Assembly (NCBI GenBank): GCA_030433295.1
Contig: JAUIMJ010000002.1
Coordinates: 1-52,611 of the forward strand
Direction: 5' to 3'
Length of the DNA: 52,611 nt
DNA from: a bacterium
GTDB lineage: Bacteria; Bdellovibrionota_C; UBA2361; SZUA-149
The notes below the pieces were generated by a model. It did no database searches and was not told the origin of the DNA. It saw only the letters and a list, made by a program, of their open reading frames with translations. Shown piece after piece: positions 39,866 to 49,241 of the stretch; within the stretch, counting starts at the first letter, position 1; the number at the start of each line of letters is the position of its first letter. Made by a program: the position numbers and the translations under genes.

Positions 39866-40756
39866 TTGAAAGCAATATCTGAGTTCCCCCCGTCCCCCAC
39901 TACAGGACCTACTACCGTGTCAATTGATATCAAGTTGGAATCGGCGCTTCGTTCGCTTGGGCTCTTTTCGGAGAACCCACGCCCTACTCGGCTTGCCGCG
40001 GGAAACTTCAACGCCATCTACGAAGTCAGAGACGGTGCGAAGAAATTCGCATTGCGGCTGAACAACGTGAATGACGACCCCGCAGTATATGACCGAGAGG
40101 ACGAGTACGCCGCCCACGGATGGGCCGCCGAACACAATGCAGCTCCGCAGATTTTTGCAGCAACTAAGGACTATTTGCTGATGGAGTTGTTGCGTTTTCG
40201 GCACCCGACGATTTCAGACCTCAGGAACACTGAGCTTCTGGCAAAAATCGTCAACGTGATAAAGGTCGTCCACGCAGGACCAAAGCTCTCGATCAATAAA
40301 TCTCTTCTTACCCGTGCGACCTATTGGTTCGAACGGCGAAAAGAAGAAGGGGTTTTGAACGAAGCTGCGGAACGGGCGTGGGAGATTGTCGGGACGGACA
40401 TCTTCACTGAGAATCTTGAATCCGAACAGGTTTCAGGTCACGGAGACTTGAATCCTGGTAACATCGCGCTTGTAGACGATCGAGTTCTTGTTCTCGATTT
40501 CGAGACGGCTGCCATGATGGCACCGAACTTTGATTTGTCCAAGCTGTGTTACAACGGAGCAGATGACTCGGTGGAAAATGTGGTCCTTCAGATGTATTAC
40601 GGAGATACGAACCCAAAGCACAAACGACAACTGCTTGTGGCGCTTGCCCTGCAGGCCTTTGTCGGAATGGTGTTCGGAACAAGTCAGGACGGAGCGTGGT
40701 CGATCAACAATCGAGCACGTGCACGCTTTGAGCGCTACCACGCTCAACTGCGCTAA
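39866..40756 (+). CDS. Phosphotransferase (APH/choline kinase-like)
   Basis: GNFNAIYEVRDGAKKFALRLN, SGHGDLNPGNIALVDDRVLVLDFETAAMMAPNFDLSKL. Confidence 0.85.
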   Translation: MKAISEFPPSPTTGPTTVSIDIKLESALRSLGLFSENPRPTRLAAGNFNAIYEVRDGAKKFALRLNNVNDDPAVYDREDEYAAHGWAAEHNAAPQIFAATKDYLLMELLRFRHPTISDLRNTELLAKIVNVIKVVHAGPKLSINKSLLTRATYWFERRKEEGVLNEAAERAWEIVGTDIFTENLESEQVSGHGDLNPGNIALVDDRVLVLDFETAAMMAPNFDLSKLCYNGADDSVENVVLQMYYGDTNPKHKRQLLVALALQAFVGMVFGTSQDGAWSINNRARARFERYHAQLR

Positions 40757-40818
40757 ACGTTCTTTCTCTTCTTCAGGCTTTCAAACAAAAGAGAGGTTAT
40801 CTTTCAAGGGTTCTGAGC

Positions 40819-40844
40819 GCGGATATATCATTGGATATATCCGC
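40819..40844. repeat. Perfect 11-bp inverted repeat with 4-nt loop
   Basis: GCGGATATATC-ATTG-GATATATCCGC. Confidence 0.85.
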
Positions 40845-41015
40845 CTCTTCACCCCCCAGGATCGGATCACCCCAACTCTCAGGTGACTCTTTTATCCCTA
40901 GTTTCAGGGCAAACCACCCTTACGCACCTGTCCCCCTAACAGAAATCTTTCTCAGAGTTCCCCACTGCCAAAAGCATGGTAATTATTCTTACTTTAACTA
41001 CCGATAGCTAAGAAC

Positions 41016-42797
41016 ATGAAAGTATCTCTTCCCGAGCAGGTCTGGATCGATGTTGCACCCGCCAGTTTTGGTAGTCGTGCGTTGGCCTACATTGTCGATT
41101 TTCTTATTCGTTGGTCAGTTGCCGGCTCGATTATCTACGTGCTTGTTATTGGCTTTCTCGTCGTTACCCCAAACCTCGCCGGCCATGTCGATGCATCGAC
41201 ATTCTGGGGCCTAGGGCGAGTAGCGCTGGCCCTGCTGTTCATCGGTATCTTTCTCGTTGAGTGGAGCTACCCGATTTTCTTCGAAGTCTATCGAGATGGA
41301 GTGACCCCTGGAAAGAAGATGCTGGGACTGCGCGTCGTCGACGAGCGAGGGCTCCCTATCTCATTTCGGAGTTCTTTTCTGAGAACGGCTCTGAACACCG
41401 TTGATATGATGCCGAGCTTTGGCCTGGTAGCCTTTGTCTCTATGGCGATGAGCAAGCGCTCCCAAAGACTTGGCGACCTGGTAGCAAAAACCATGGTTAT
41501 CTATCAGGAGCAAGACGTTTCTTTTGATAAGGAGGATTCTGAGGATTCCGACAGTGCCAAGACGCTCACCATGCCGCTCGAGTTGTACAACATCATCGAC
41601 CGCTATAAGGCGAGACGAGAAACACTTCCGGAAGACATACGTCTTCATACCCTGTTGCGCATTGAAGCTGCCATCAAGCGCGTAGTTCCGGACGCCCCTG
41701 AGATTGGAGAGACCGACCTCGCAAGCCGAGAGCTCTGGCTGGCTGACGTTCTCAAGAAAAGTAAGCCGGAAAAGCAGAGTGAGGCGAAATCAAAACGTGA
41801 TTCGAACATACAGTGGGGAAAGATTCGCAAGGAACTGCTGGAAACTGAGCATCTCTTAAAAACTATCTCGCAAACACAGGGCACAATCACAAAGGAAGAG
41901 CTCACCAGATTTGCACAGGCCTATAGAGGCGTCTGCCAGCGCTATGCCTACCTCTCTACCTTCTATCCGAAGACTCCTGAGGCAAACAAAGCTGCACAAA
42001 TCGTCAGGAACGGGCGGCGCTTCGTCTACGGCAAGCGGCTTGATGCCTTGAACCGGGAAAATATCGGCTTATCGGAGCGAGTCGGAAACAGCTTTGCGGC
42101 AATCCGCTTTCACTGCGCCCTTGCATCCTCGATCGCTATCCTCGGCGGAGTATTATGCGCTCTGCTGATTCAGTTGCAGCCCGGTCTTTCGTGGCATTTT
42201 CTCAATGAAGAAACCGTCGCACAGTTGCGAGCCGGTCACATCTGGACCGAAAAGATTGTTGGTATGAATGAAATTGCCGCGAGCAGAATCATGACCAACA
42301 ACATATCTGTTTCCATCACCGCCTTTGTGCTTGGTATTACCGGTGGCGTTGGCACGGTGATCATCATGCTCTTCAACGGTATACACCTGGGAGGTGTCTT
42401 TGCCTCACTTGCCATCTACGATATGGCTGATCCCCTGTTCAATTTCGTCGTCGCGCACGGATTTCTGGAAATCTCAATTATTCTGGTTGCCGGTGGCTGC
42501 GGTTTGTTTCTCGGTGACGCAATTCTCAACCCCGGTCACAAAAGCCGGAAACACGCATTGCAGGAGAACGCCAGCATCGTGGTGCCCCTGCTCCTCTTCA
42601 ACGCCGCCTGTCTGGTGCTTGCCGGCCTTGTCGAGGGATTTATTTCGCCTCAGCCCCAAATTCCCTTCGTTGTAAAACTCGCCATTGGTCTGGTGCTTGG
42701 ATCGCTCTACTGGTCCTTCCTCCTGCCGGGAAGTTCGATTAGTAAAACGATGTACAGGAAAGTGAGGGCTTTAATTCAGGACGCAGGCGCGAGGTAG
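41016..42797 (+). CDS. RDD domain fused to SpoIIM-like (DUF95) membrane domain
   Basis: N-terminus: FGSRALAYIVDFLIRW, RDGVTPGKKMLGLRVVDERGLPISFRSSFLRTALN (RDD). C-terminus: ASRIMTNNISVSITAFVLGITGGVGTVIIMLFNGIHLGGVFAS...FVVAHGFLEISIILVAGGCGLFLGDAIL (SpoIIM). Confidence 0.88.
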   Translation: MKVSLPEQVWIDVAPASFGSRALAYIVDFLIRWSVAGSIIYVLVIGFLVVTPNLAGHVDASTFWGLGRVALALLFIGIFLVEWSYPIFFEVYRDGVTPGKKMLGLRVVDERGLPISFRSSFLRTALNTVDMMPSFGLVAFVSMAMSKRSQRLGDLVAKTMVIYQEQDVSFDKEDSEDSDSAKTLTMPLELYNIIDRYKARRETLPEDIRLHTLLRIEAAIKRVVPDAPEIGETDLASRELWLADVLKKSKPEKQSEAKSKRDSNIQWGKIRKELLETEHLLKTISQTQGTITKEELTRFAQAYRGVCQRYAYLSTFYPKTPEANKAAQIVRNGRRFVYGKRLDALNRENIGLSERVGNSFAAIRFHCALASSIAILGGVLCALLIQLQPGLSWHFLNEETVAQLRAGHIWTEKIVGMNEIAASRIMTNNISVSITAFVLGITGGVGTVIIMLFNGIHLGGVFASLAIYDMADPLFNFVVAHGFLEISIILVAGGCGLFLGDAILNPGHKSRKHALQENASIVVPLLLFNAACLVLAGLVEGFISPQPQIPFVVKLAIGLVLGSLYWSFLLPGSSISKTMYRKVRALIQDAGAR

Positions 42798-42837
42798 AAC
42801 TCTCGCGCACAGAAATGAGTTCGCGTAGAGGAAAGCC

Positions 42838-44205
42838 TTAAAGCCTGCCCGACGCCTTCATCATGTAATACTTCTCTCGAATCATGACCGCTAATTGTTT
42901 TACATCACAGTAGATACAGTCGATCCCCTCTCGCTGTAACTGTCTGGCACGAGACCGTATTTCATCGAGCTGCTCAACTGCCGCAGAAATCTGATAGGCA
43001 TCATCCAGATTCGCAGCCGGAGCAATACTCAACTCCTCTAGCTCTCTGTCCGCAACCGCAAATACCAGAGGCAGATGCTTCCTGCGAACGGGATACAGAG
43101 CCTCACGAATAACATTCAATCCCTCAGGGCTTGAGATACTCGTAATCAAAATCAACAAGGAGCGCTTGCGATTCAAGTGAGCCCATTCGGAGAGTAACTG
43201 GTAGTCCGCCTCAAAACTTCCGACCTGAAGCTCGGTCAGTTTCCGGGAAAGCAATTGCTCCTGTCTTGGCCCGCTTCGACAGGGCACCTGGGTAAGCACT
43301 CGGTGACCGAAGGCAAAAAGGCCAACCTGATCAGCATTTCGATTGGCAATCTGCGCGAGATGACTCGCAGCGTCTGTGGCGAACTCAAGCTGTAATCGCT
43401 TATCAATCAAGTTCCCCATACGCCGGCTGCAGTCGATGGCAATGTTAATTCGCTGGTGCGTTTCCGGGCGAAACACCTTCATCATCAGGCCACGTCCGCG
43501 AGAGCTTCGCTTCCAGTCGACGCGCCGTAAGTCATCGCCGAGCGCATACTGCCTGAGCGAATCAACCTCGCGACCTTCTGCCGTTCGCTTATTCACCATC
43601 AGCTCACCCGCGCGATGCCGCTGAAACGCCTGTTGTTTTGCGCCAATCACACCGCTGGCGTTCGGTGAGACCGTATAGACGTTGGCCTCGTCTATCAGAA
43701 GCTCGCACTGCCAGGCAAAGATGTTTGCTCTTCGATGAAGCCGCAGATACGCCTTTTCCCATTGGACCGGGCCTCGAGCGAGGGGCGTTAATGTGAAGCG
43801 AACTTCCTTCTCAGTTTCATTAACCCGGAAGGTGACATCTCGGGAATCATCCTCGAAATCAAAATGCTTTGGATGAATCGGCCGAAAGCTCACCGATACG
43901 GCCTCAGACGTGTTCTCCCGATGCAATCGAAAACAAAGTTCATTCTCTATGCCGGACTGCAAGGCAGTATCCAGATCCAATTTCAGCCTGAACCCGCCCA
44001 GCATGGATACGACACGAGTGAAATCGAGTATCACATATGCCAGGAGCGAAAAGAGCAGAATAGTGAGCAACTGCAACTGCGTTACCAGGTCCCACTGAAA
44101 CAAAAATCCGAGCAAGGGCACGAACACAAAGAAAGACAACAGAAAAACCCCCCGCACTCGGAGCAGGGGGAGAGGAAACAGTTTACAGAACTGACCTATC
44201 TTCAC
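42838..44205 (-). CDS. DUF58 domain protein
   Basis: REVDSLRQYALGDDLRRVDWKRSSRGRGLMMKVFRPETHQRINIAIDCSRRMG. Confidence 0.9.
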   Translation of the reverse strand: MKIGQFCKLFPLPLLRVRGVFLLSFFVFVPLLGFLFQWDLVTQLQLLTILLFSLLAYVILDFTRVVSMLGGFRLKLDLDTALQSGIENELCFRLHRENTSEAVSVSFRPIHPKHFDFEDDSRDVTFRVNETEKEVRFTLTPLARGPVQWEKAYLRLHRRANIFAWQCELLIDEANVYTVSPNASGVIGAKQQAFQRHRAGELMVNKRTAEGREVDSLRQYALGDDLRRVDWKRSSRGRGLMMKVFRPETHQRINIAIDCSRRMGNLIDKRLQLEFATDAASHLAQIANRNADQVGLFAFGHRVLTQVPCRSGPRQEQLLSRKLTELQVGSFEADYQLLSEWAHLNRKRSLLILITSISSPEGLNVIREALYPVRRKHLPLVFAVADRELEELSIAPAANLDDAYQISAAVEQLDEIRSRARQLQREGIDCIYCDVKQLAVMIREKYYMMKASGRL

Positions 44206-45191
44206 ACTGCTACCCGCTCAGGAACAGAAACCGTCGATAGAATGCCCTCCAGTAAACGCTCAGCTTCCTCTTCGATTTCGAAAATTTCCGGTTGAAAAAT
44301 GATTCGATGCGACAGGACGTGTTTGCACATCACCTGAACATCGTCGGGTATGACGTACTCACGACCCTGCAAGGCAGCTTCCAGCTTACTCGCCAGAGCC
44401 AGATTCAATGCCGCTCTCGGGCTTGCGCCAAGTGCGAGATCCGCGTGATCTCTGGTAGCCGCCACAATGCGCTGTATATAATCACTGACTGACTGGTCGA
44501 GGTGTATCTGTCGTATGAGCGCTCTTGTTTCAACGAGCACGTCCCTGTTGATAGCACCTGAGAACTGAGCATTTTCCTGACTCCCCGACTCAGCAGTCGT
44601 TGCGGCACCACTGAGCTTACGGATCATTTCCTCTTCAAAGGCAGCACCGGGGTATTCCATCTTCAACTTAAACAAAAAGCGGTCGAGTTGTGCCTCGGGA
44701 AGTGGAAATGTTCCCTCGTGCTCAACGGGATTCTGCGTCGCTATGACAAAGAACAATTCATCCAGAGAATGACGCTCACCATCGATGGTAACAAAACGCT
44801 CTTCCATAGCCTCCAGCAAAGAAGCCTGCGTTTTTGGTGGCGTTCGGTTGATTTCATCCGCGAGAATAATGTCAGCGAAAATGGGGCCTGGCGCGAAACG
44901 AAATGTAGCACTTCGCTGATCGAACATCGTCACACCGGTAACATCCGACGGCATCAGATCGGGAGTAAACTGGATTCGTTTGAAACGAAGCCCCAGCGAA
45001 GTCGCAAATGTCCTTGCCGTAAGCGTTTTAGCGACACCCGGCGGACCCTCGAGCAGCACATGACCGCCAATAAGAAAGCCACCAATCAACAGTCGAACCG
45101 TCTCCTCATGACCATAGACGTCTTTGCGGACCTGTTCGTAGACGGTATCAACGACATTTTTTATCTTTGCTGGTATCATTTGCTCTTGCAT
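44202..45191 (-). CDS. MoxR family AAA+ ATPase
   Basis: GHVLLEGPPGVAKTLTARTFATSLGLRFKRIQFTPDLMPSDVTGVTMFD, ADEINRTPPKTQASLLEAMEERFVTIDG; 4-nt overlap with the DUF58 gene. Confidence 0.96.
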   Translation of the reverse strand: MQEQMIPAKIKNVVDTVYEQVRKDVYGHEETVRLLIGGFLIGGHVLLEGPPGVAKTLTARTFATSLGLRFKRIQFTPDLMPSDVTGVTMFDQRSATFRFAPGPIFADIILADEINRTPPKTQASLLEAMEERFVTIDGERHSLDELFFVIATQNPVEHEGTFPLPEAQLDRFLFKLKMEYPGAAFEEEMIRKLSGAATTAESGSQENAQFSGAINRDVLVETRALIRQIHLDQSVSDYIQRIVAATRDHADLALGASPRAALNLALASKLEAALQGREYVIPDDVQVMCKHVLSHRIIFQPEIFEIEEEAERLLEGILSTVSVPERVAV

Positions 45192-45251
45192 TCTCTCTTC
45201 GCTTTCTTAAAAAACAATTGTCAAAAACTGCTTGTCGCTACGCAAACTGTC

Positions 45252-46394
45252 TCATGCCTGTGGGGCACCCACTCTCTCCGTGTCGCTTATCTGCTCCAGG
45301 TAGGCAATACGCTGCTCAGACGCGGTATCAGAAAGTTTTTGAGTTTCCAGTTCAAACACGTAGCGTGCCGCTTCTTTTGCCTGCTCATTGTTTATCACAC
45401 CCTGCTCGACAAGCTGGCCGAGCGCTTTCTCATGCGTGAGGCCAGAAGCCACCCCAAAGATTCGGGACAATCGACGTCTCCAGCTCCGGACGTAGTACGA
45501 GAGCACTTCCTGTGCCTGATGCTCCCGATACAGCATGCCCAGCACTCCGGCAAACTCCACTGAGGAAGACAGGGGCTCTTCCGGAATCACCGTCGGCGGT
45601 CCGAATCGAACAGCCCTACTAAGCGCTCCCAGTAAGAGCACGGCCACAAGCGTTCCGATCAATACCCAAACAGCATCTCTTCTCGCTTCCAGCCGTGCAG
45701 CAACCGGACTGCGGTAGCCGTGATGAAACTCATCAAAGAGAATTTCATCATGCACCGTGGCAATCTGGTAGAGGAACCGAAAGTTGTCGTGGTTCTCGAT
45801 ATTCTGGTTTAAAATCAGAGACTCAGAACTAATCAGAAACACATCACCAGAGCCGACCTGCTGATACGCAATTTTTGCATCGGCTTTGGTCCCCGCAAGT
45901 ATCTCCACGTCCTCGCCTTCCAGCACCAGAGATGGAACCATTTTACTTACCGAAGTGATCCCATCACACACCTCCTGCAGGGAATCGCTGCAAGAGACCG
46001 ACATTGATTTCTTCTCGTCCTCAAACAAATCAAAAACAGCCTCAGTAGTCGTGCTCTCTTTTGCCATTCCTTTTGTAAAGCCGGCACCGGGGAAAGAATT
46101 TATCAGGATGAGTCTGTTTCCCTTTCTGACCCACTCCTCAAGAAACTTAATGCCTTTAAAATCGGGAACAGAGACTACGAACATAGTCGCCTTCTCAGTC
46201 TTTGTCTGCAAAGACTCAAAGGGTTCCAACCAGGGCGAAGCATTCTTGCCGAGTTCCTGTAAGCTGAGAAAAAACGCGCGCGCTCCCTGTCGCTTGGACG
46301 CAAAGGTCGATCCAAATGTCATATCCTTTGCGAGTTCGAAGTAAATCGTCATCGCAAGAAACGCTATCAGCAGCACTACATGCTTTCGTTTCAT
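45252..46394 (-). CDS. DUF4350-like membrane protein
   Basis: GSTFASKRQGARAFFLSLQELGKNASPWLEPF..., EEWVRKGNRLILINSFPGAG, central TM; position between MoxR and DUF4129-like genes. Confidence 0.75.
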   Translation of the reverse strand: MKRKHVVLLIAFLAMTIYFELAKDMTFGSTFASKRQGARAFFLSLQELGKNASPWLEPFESLQTKTEKATMFVVSVPDFKGIKFLEEWVRKGNRLILINSFPGAGFTKGMAKESTTTEAVFDLFEDEKKSMSVSCSDSLQEVCDGITSVSKMVPSLVLEGEDVEILAGTKADAKIAYQQVGSGDVFLISSESLILNQNIENHDNFRFLYQIATVHDEILFDEFHHGYRSPVAARLEARRDAVWVLIGTLVAVLLLGALSRAVRFGPPTVIPEEPLSSSVEFAGVLGMLYREHQAQEVLSYYVRSWRRRLSRIFGVASGLTHEKALGQLVEQGVINNEQAKEAARYVFELETQKLSDTASEQRIAYLEQISDTERVGAPQA

Positions 46395-47140
46395 GCCGCC
46401 TCCACCTGCTCTGCAATCGCAAGGATACGAGATTCGTCCAGGGAACCCTCGGCAAAAGCGATGGCTTCGAATAGCTGTACGATGTCCGCAAAGAGCGCAT
46501 AGCCTTCGGCATCTTTGGGGATTTCGCGAAGAACGCGGCGATCGGTCACGGAAAACGGCAGTGAATACGTTTCATGGTACTGCGTGCGGAAACGAATTCG
46601 CAGTTCCTCCAGCATCGCGATGTAGTCTTTATTCTTTAAAAGCTCCGACAAAGACAGACGTGGCTCATTCCCCGTCTCGCTCTGATACTCCGTATCACGC
46701 CAGCGAACATTGTTTTTTCGAGCCCGATAGACTCGATAGAGCGCAAAAGCGCCAAGTCCGATAATCACGGCAAAAAGCAGCGCCGGTGCGATTTCAAATA
46801 CGTAGACAGCGATGCTCGCAAGAAATTCGAGCACCTCGACAATTCCATCGAACATAGAGCTAATCCAGGAGTCATCCTCGACTCTGAATTCCGGCAAATC
46901 AATGGAATCGAAAAAGGACTTTACGTAGCTGCGAATCTCAGCAGAAACCTTTTGCTTAAAGCGATCCCACCAACTGAGTTCTTTGGAACTTGAAGCAAAC
47001 TCCGGGCGCGCGAGAACCTCTTCCAGCGTTGCTGTTCCGTCTTCCGGAAGAGGCTCAGCCCAAACCACCCCCCCGAACACAAACAAAGACAGCAGTGATA
47101 GGAGGCTACCAATTAGAAAAACGCATCTTGCGAATCTCAC
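46391..47140 (-). CDS. DUF4129-like membrane protein
   Basis: Signal peptide, TM, C-terminal MLEELRIRFRTQYHETYSLPFSVTDRRVLREIPKD...; 4-nt overlap with DUF4350-like gene. Confidence 0.7.
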   Translation of the reverse strand: MRFARCVFLIGSLLSLLSLFVFGGVVWAEPLPEDGTATLEEVLARPEFASSSKELSWWDRFKQKVSAEIRSYVKSFFDSIDLPEFRVEDDSWISSMFDGIVEVLEFLASIAVYVFEIAPALLFAVIIGLGAFALYRVYRARKNNVRWRDTEYQSETGNEPRLSLSELLKNKDYIAMLEELRIRFRTQYHETYSLPFSVTDRRVLREIPKDAEGYALFADIVQLFEAIAFAEGSLDESRILAIAEQVEAA

Positions 47141-47150
47141 GCATCTGCCC

Positions 47151-48044
47151 CTAGCTTGCTTCTATTTCGTCAATCCCGGAAAGAATATCAGTCGCCTCAT
47201 AGCGTGCTAAGAGATCGTTATAGAAACCAACATAGGCAAGGCTGCCGAAGGTTTGCACGAATAGCTGGATGAAAGAACCAAGAAAGAGGGCTCCGAGCAG
47301 CAGCAATGGAATGACGTCAGTTCCCTGAGCGATAAGGAGCGTTGCCCCGATAGTAGGAACAGACGCAAAGATACTGACTACCATTATCAGCAAAAGAAGA
47401 CCGGTGACTCTCATCCACGGACTGCCGGAGCGATACCATTTTTCACCCAGCATGAGCTTCTTACTCTTCTTCAGGGAGTCAGAGATACTCGTTTTCTCAA
47501 TGATAAGTATGTAGATGGCGAGTATTCGATTGACGAAGTAAATAATGCCAGGAATGACGAGAAGTATCATCAGAAGACCAGTCACAAGTCCGACGCGCAG
47601 TAACAAGCCAAAGACTCTGAATATAAGAGAAAATGAAATATCCTTGCGCAAAGCCGAAAGTGATACTTTCTCTCCTTTCCAGTGTCGTGCAGCCAGCAGT
47701 GGCATCGCGACCATGAGATAAAAACTGAGAACCATCTGGACAAGCGATCCAACCCCGCGTATCGCCATGTTCACCTCGTACGCAGGCATCTGAGAAACCG
47801 CAACGCAGAGCGCCTGGATAACAAAAAGTATAATAAACTTTTGAAACACACCGGGGGTAAGTCGCAAGGCACGGTCGAGCAGCTGACCAATGCGCATTGG
47901 TTGCACCGCAGCGCTCTGGGCAGGCGTTGCGCTTGTGGCTGCCGCACCGGGGACTGAAGTCGCACCGAATCTCGACTCAAAAGGGTTTTCTGATTCACTC
48001 ATCTCAAATCTCGCATATTTCAGCATTTCTAGGGGGTCGAACAA
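47151..48044 (-). CDS. Multi-TM membrane protein (DUF975/YciC-like)
   Basis: RIGQLLDRALRLTPGVFQKFIILFVIQAL, LVIPGIIYFVNRILAIYILIIEKTSISDSLKKSKKLMLG; start perhaps MSESENPF (about 48002). Confidence 0.7.
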   Translation of the reverse strand: MFDPLEMLKYARFEMSESENPFESRFGATSVPGAAATSATPAQSAAVQPMRIGQLLDRALRLTPGVFQKFIILFVIQALCVAVSQMPAYEVNMAIRGVGSLVQMVLSFYLMVAMPLLAARHWKGEKVSLSALRKDISFSLIFRVFGLLLRVGLVTGLLMILLVIPGIIYFVNRILAIYILIIEKTSISDSLKKSKKLMLGEKWYRSGSPWMRVTGLLLLIMVVSIFASVPTIGATLLIAQGTDVIPLLLLGALFLGSFIQLFVQTFGSLAYVGFYNDLLARYEATDILSGIDEIEAS

Positions 48045-48405
48045 ACAGTCTCAACGCGGGGCTCTGCACTTCCACCTTATGATGCAGTTTTACCCAATAT
48101 GGTCGTTTCATCCCTAAAAAAAGAGAACTACGCAGTAAACCGGTGGGGAAAAGCCGTATTTTGAGCTTATTTTAGGCACTTAGTTACAAAAACGGGGCTA
48201 AAAACATAGTCTCGGGTCTTAGGTTTTTTACCGAGAAGGACGATAGCCAATGTAAGTCGGGATTTTATTGCCTTCCCGATGGGTCATCCTGCTTGCCTCT
48301 TTTGCAGGCGAAGCATTTGGTGGACAGAATTTTGAACCATAGGTCGCGGTAGTGCTCCACGAACAGAGCCACGACTCAGATCGTTTGGGTATGAAGAGGT
48401 AAACC

Positions 48406-49119
48406 ATGAGTCAGAAGAAAGAATTCATTCAGGGCATAGGCCGCTACCATGGCGTCGTAATCGGAGCAAACAAAGCTCTCACCAATCCGCTGCGTTCCGC
48501 ACTGAAGAACATTGGATTTAAGAATGTAGATATTGCAGGCACTCTTGCCGAGGGCTACGAGTCTGCCAGGCGCTCATCGGTTACACACGTCCTGTTCAGC
48601 ACCTCAGACGATTCCATGGACCCCATCGAATTCGTACAAGAGGTGGTCGCCGCAAACCAAAAAGCAATTCTTGTCGTCATCACGGACAACCCGGGGATGG
48701 ATAATGTGTTTGATTTGATCAAGGGCGGTGCTCGGGGATTCCTTGTACCACCTGCAAGTCTGGAGTCGGTCGAGGCTGTGCTCATCGCGGCAACGAGCGG
48801 ACCACCAATTAGTCAGACTATTCTTCAAGCAGACGACAGAAACGACGCATTCGCGCGGCTTATCCTCGACATGCTGTTTCGCGTTGCCGCTGCAAGAAAA
48901 GAGCTTCTGAAGACAGGAAAAGGTGGTCAAATGTACGACCGCTTTTACATGGGCCTTCAGGCTTCAACTGCTACCGCTAAGATGTTCTGTGAGGGGGGCT
49001 TTGACGCACTCCAGGAGAAAATTGTAGAGAACTGCATCAAGCGGGCGGACGTGAAGAAGACCCGACTCAGCGAGGTTCGAAAGAACCTGCGAAGAGGGCG
49101 AGGTGCAGCCGGCAGTTAG
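48406..49119 (+). CDS. Pseudo-receiver domain protein
   Basis: CheY-like fold pattern (GVVIGANKALTNPLRSALKNIGFKNVDIAGTLAEGYE...VLVVITDNPGMDNVFDLIKGGARGFLVPPASLESV) but phosphoacceptor Asp apparently replaced (HVLFSTSDDSMDPIEF). Confidence 0.7.
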   Translation: MSQKKEFIQGIGRYHGVVIGANKALTNPLRSALKNIGFKNVDIAGTLAEGYESARRSSVTHVLFSTSDDSMDPIEFVQEVVAANQKAILVVITDNPGMDNVFDLIKGGARGFLVPPASLESVEAVLIAATSGPPISQTILQADDRNDAFARLILDMLFRVAAARKELLKTGKGGQMYDRFYMGLQASTATAKMFCEGGFDALQEKIVENCIKRADVKKTRLSEVRKNLRRGRGAAGS

Positions 49120-49241
49120 CAGACCGCGTAGGGCAGAATACTCCCAAAAACTTAGATTTGGCCACCGGCGCCGAACACCCAAACCCCAAAAAACTATGGG
49201 GACCAGATGCTCAGGTCGGCATGCTTCGTAGTGGGTATCGT

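Noticed and set aside
39866-40756. Antibiotic-resistance kinase
   Set aside because: APH-fold motifs are present but the family includes many metabolic kinases; no evidence for drug resistance.
44688-45563. 291-aa plus ORF over moxR and the DUF4350-like gene
   Set aside because: Antisense shadow of two well-supported genes.
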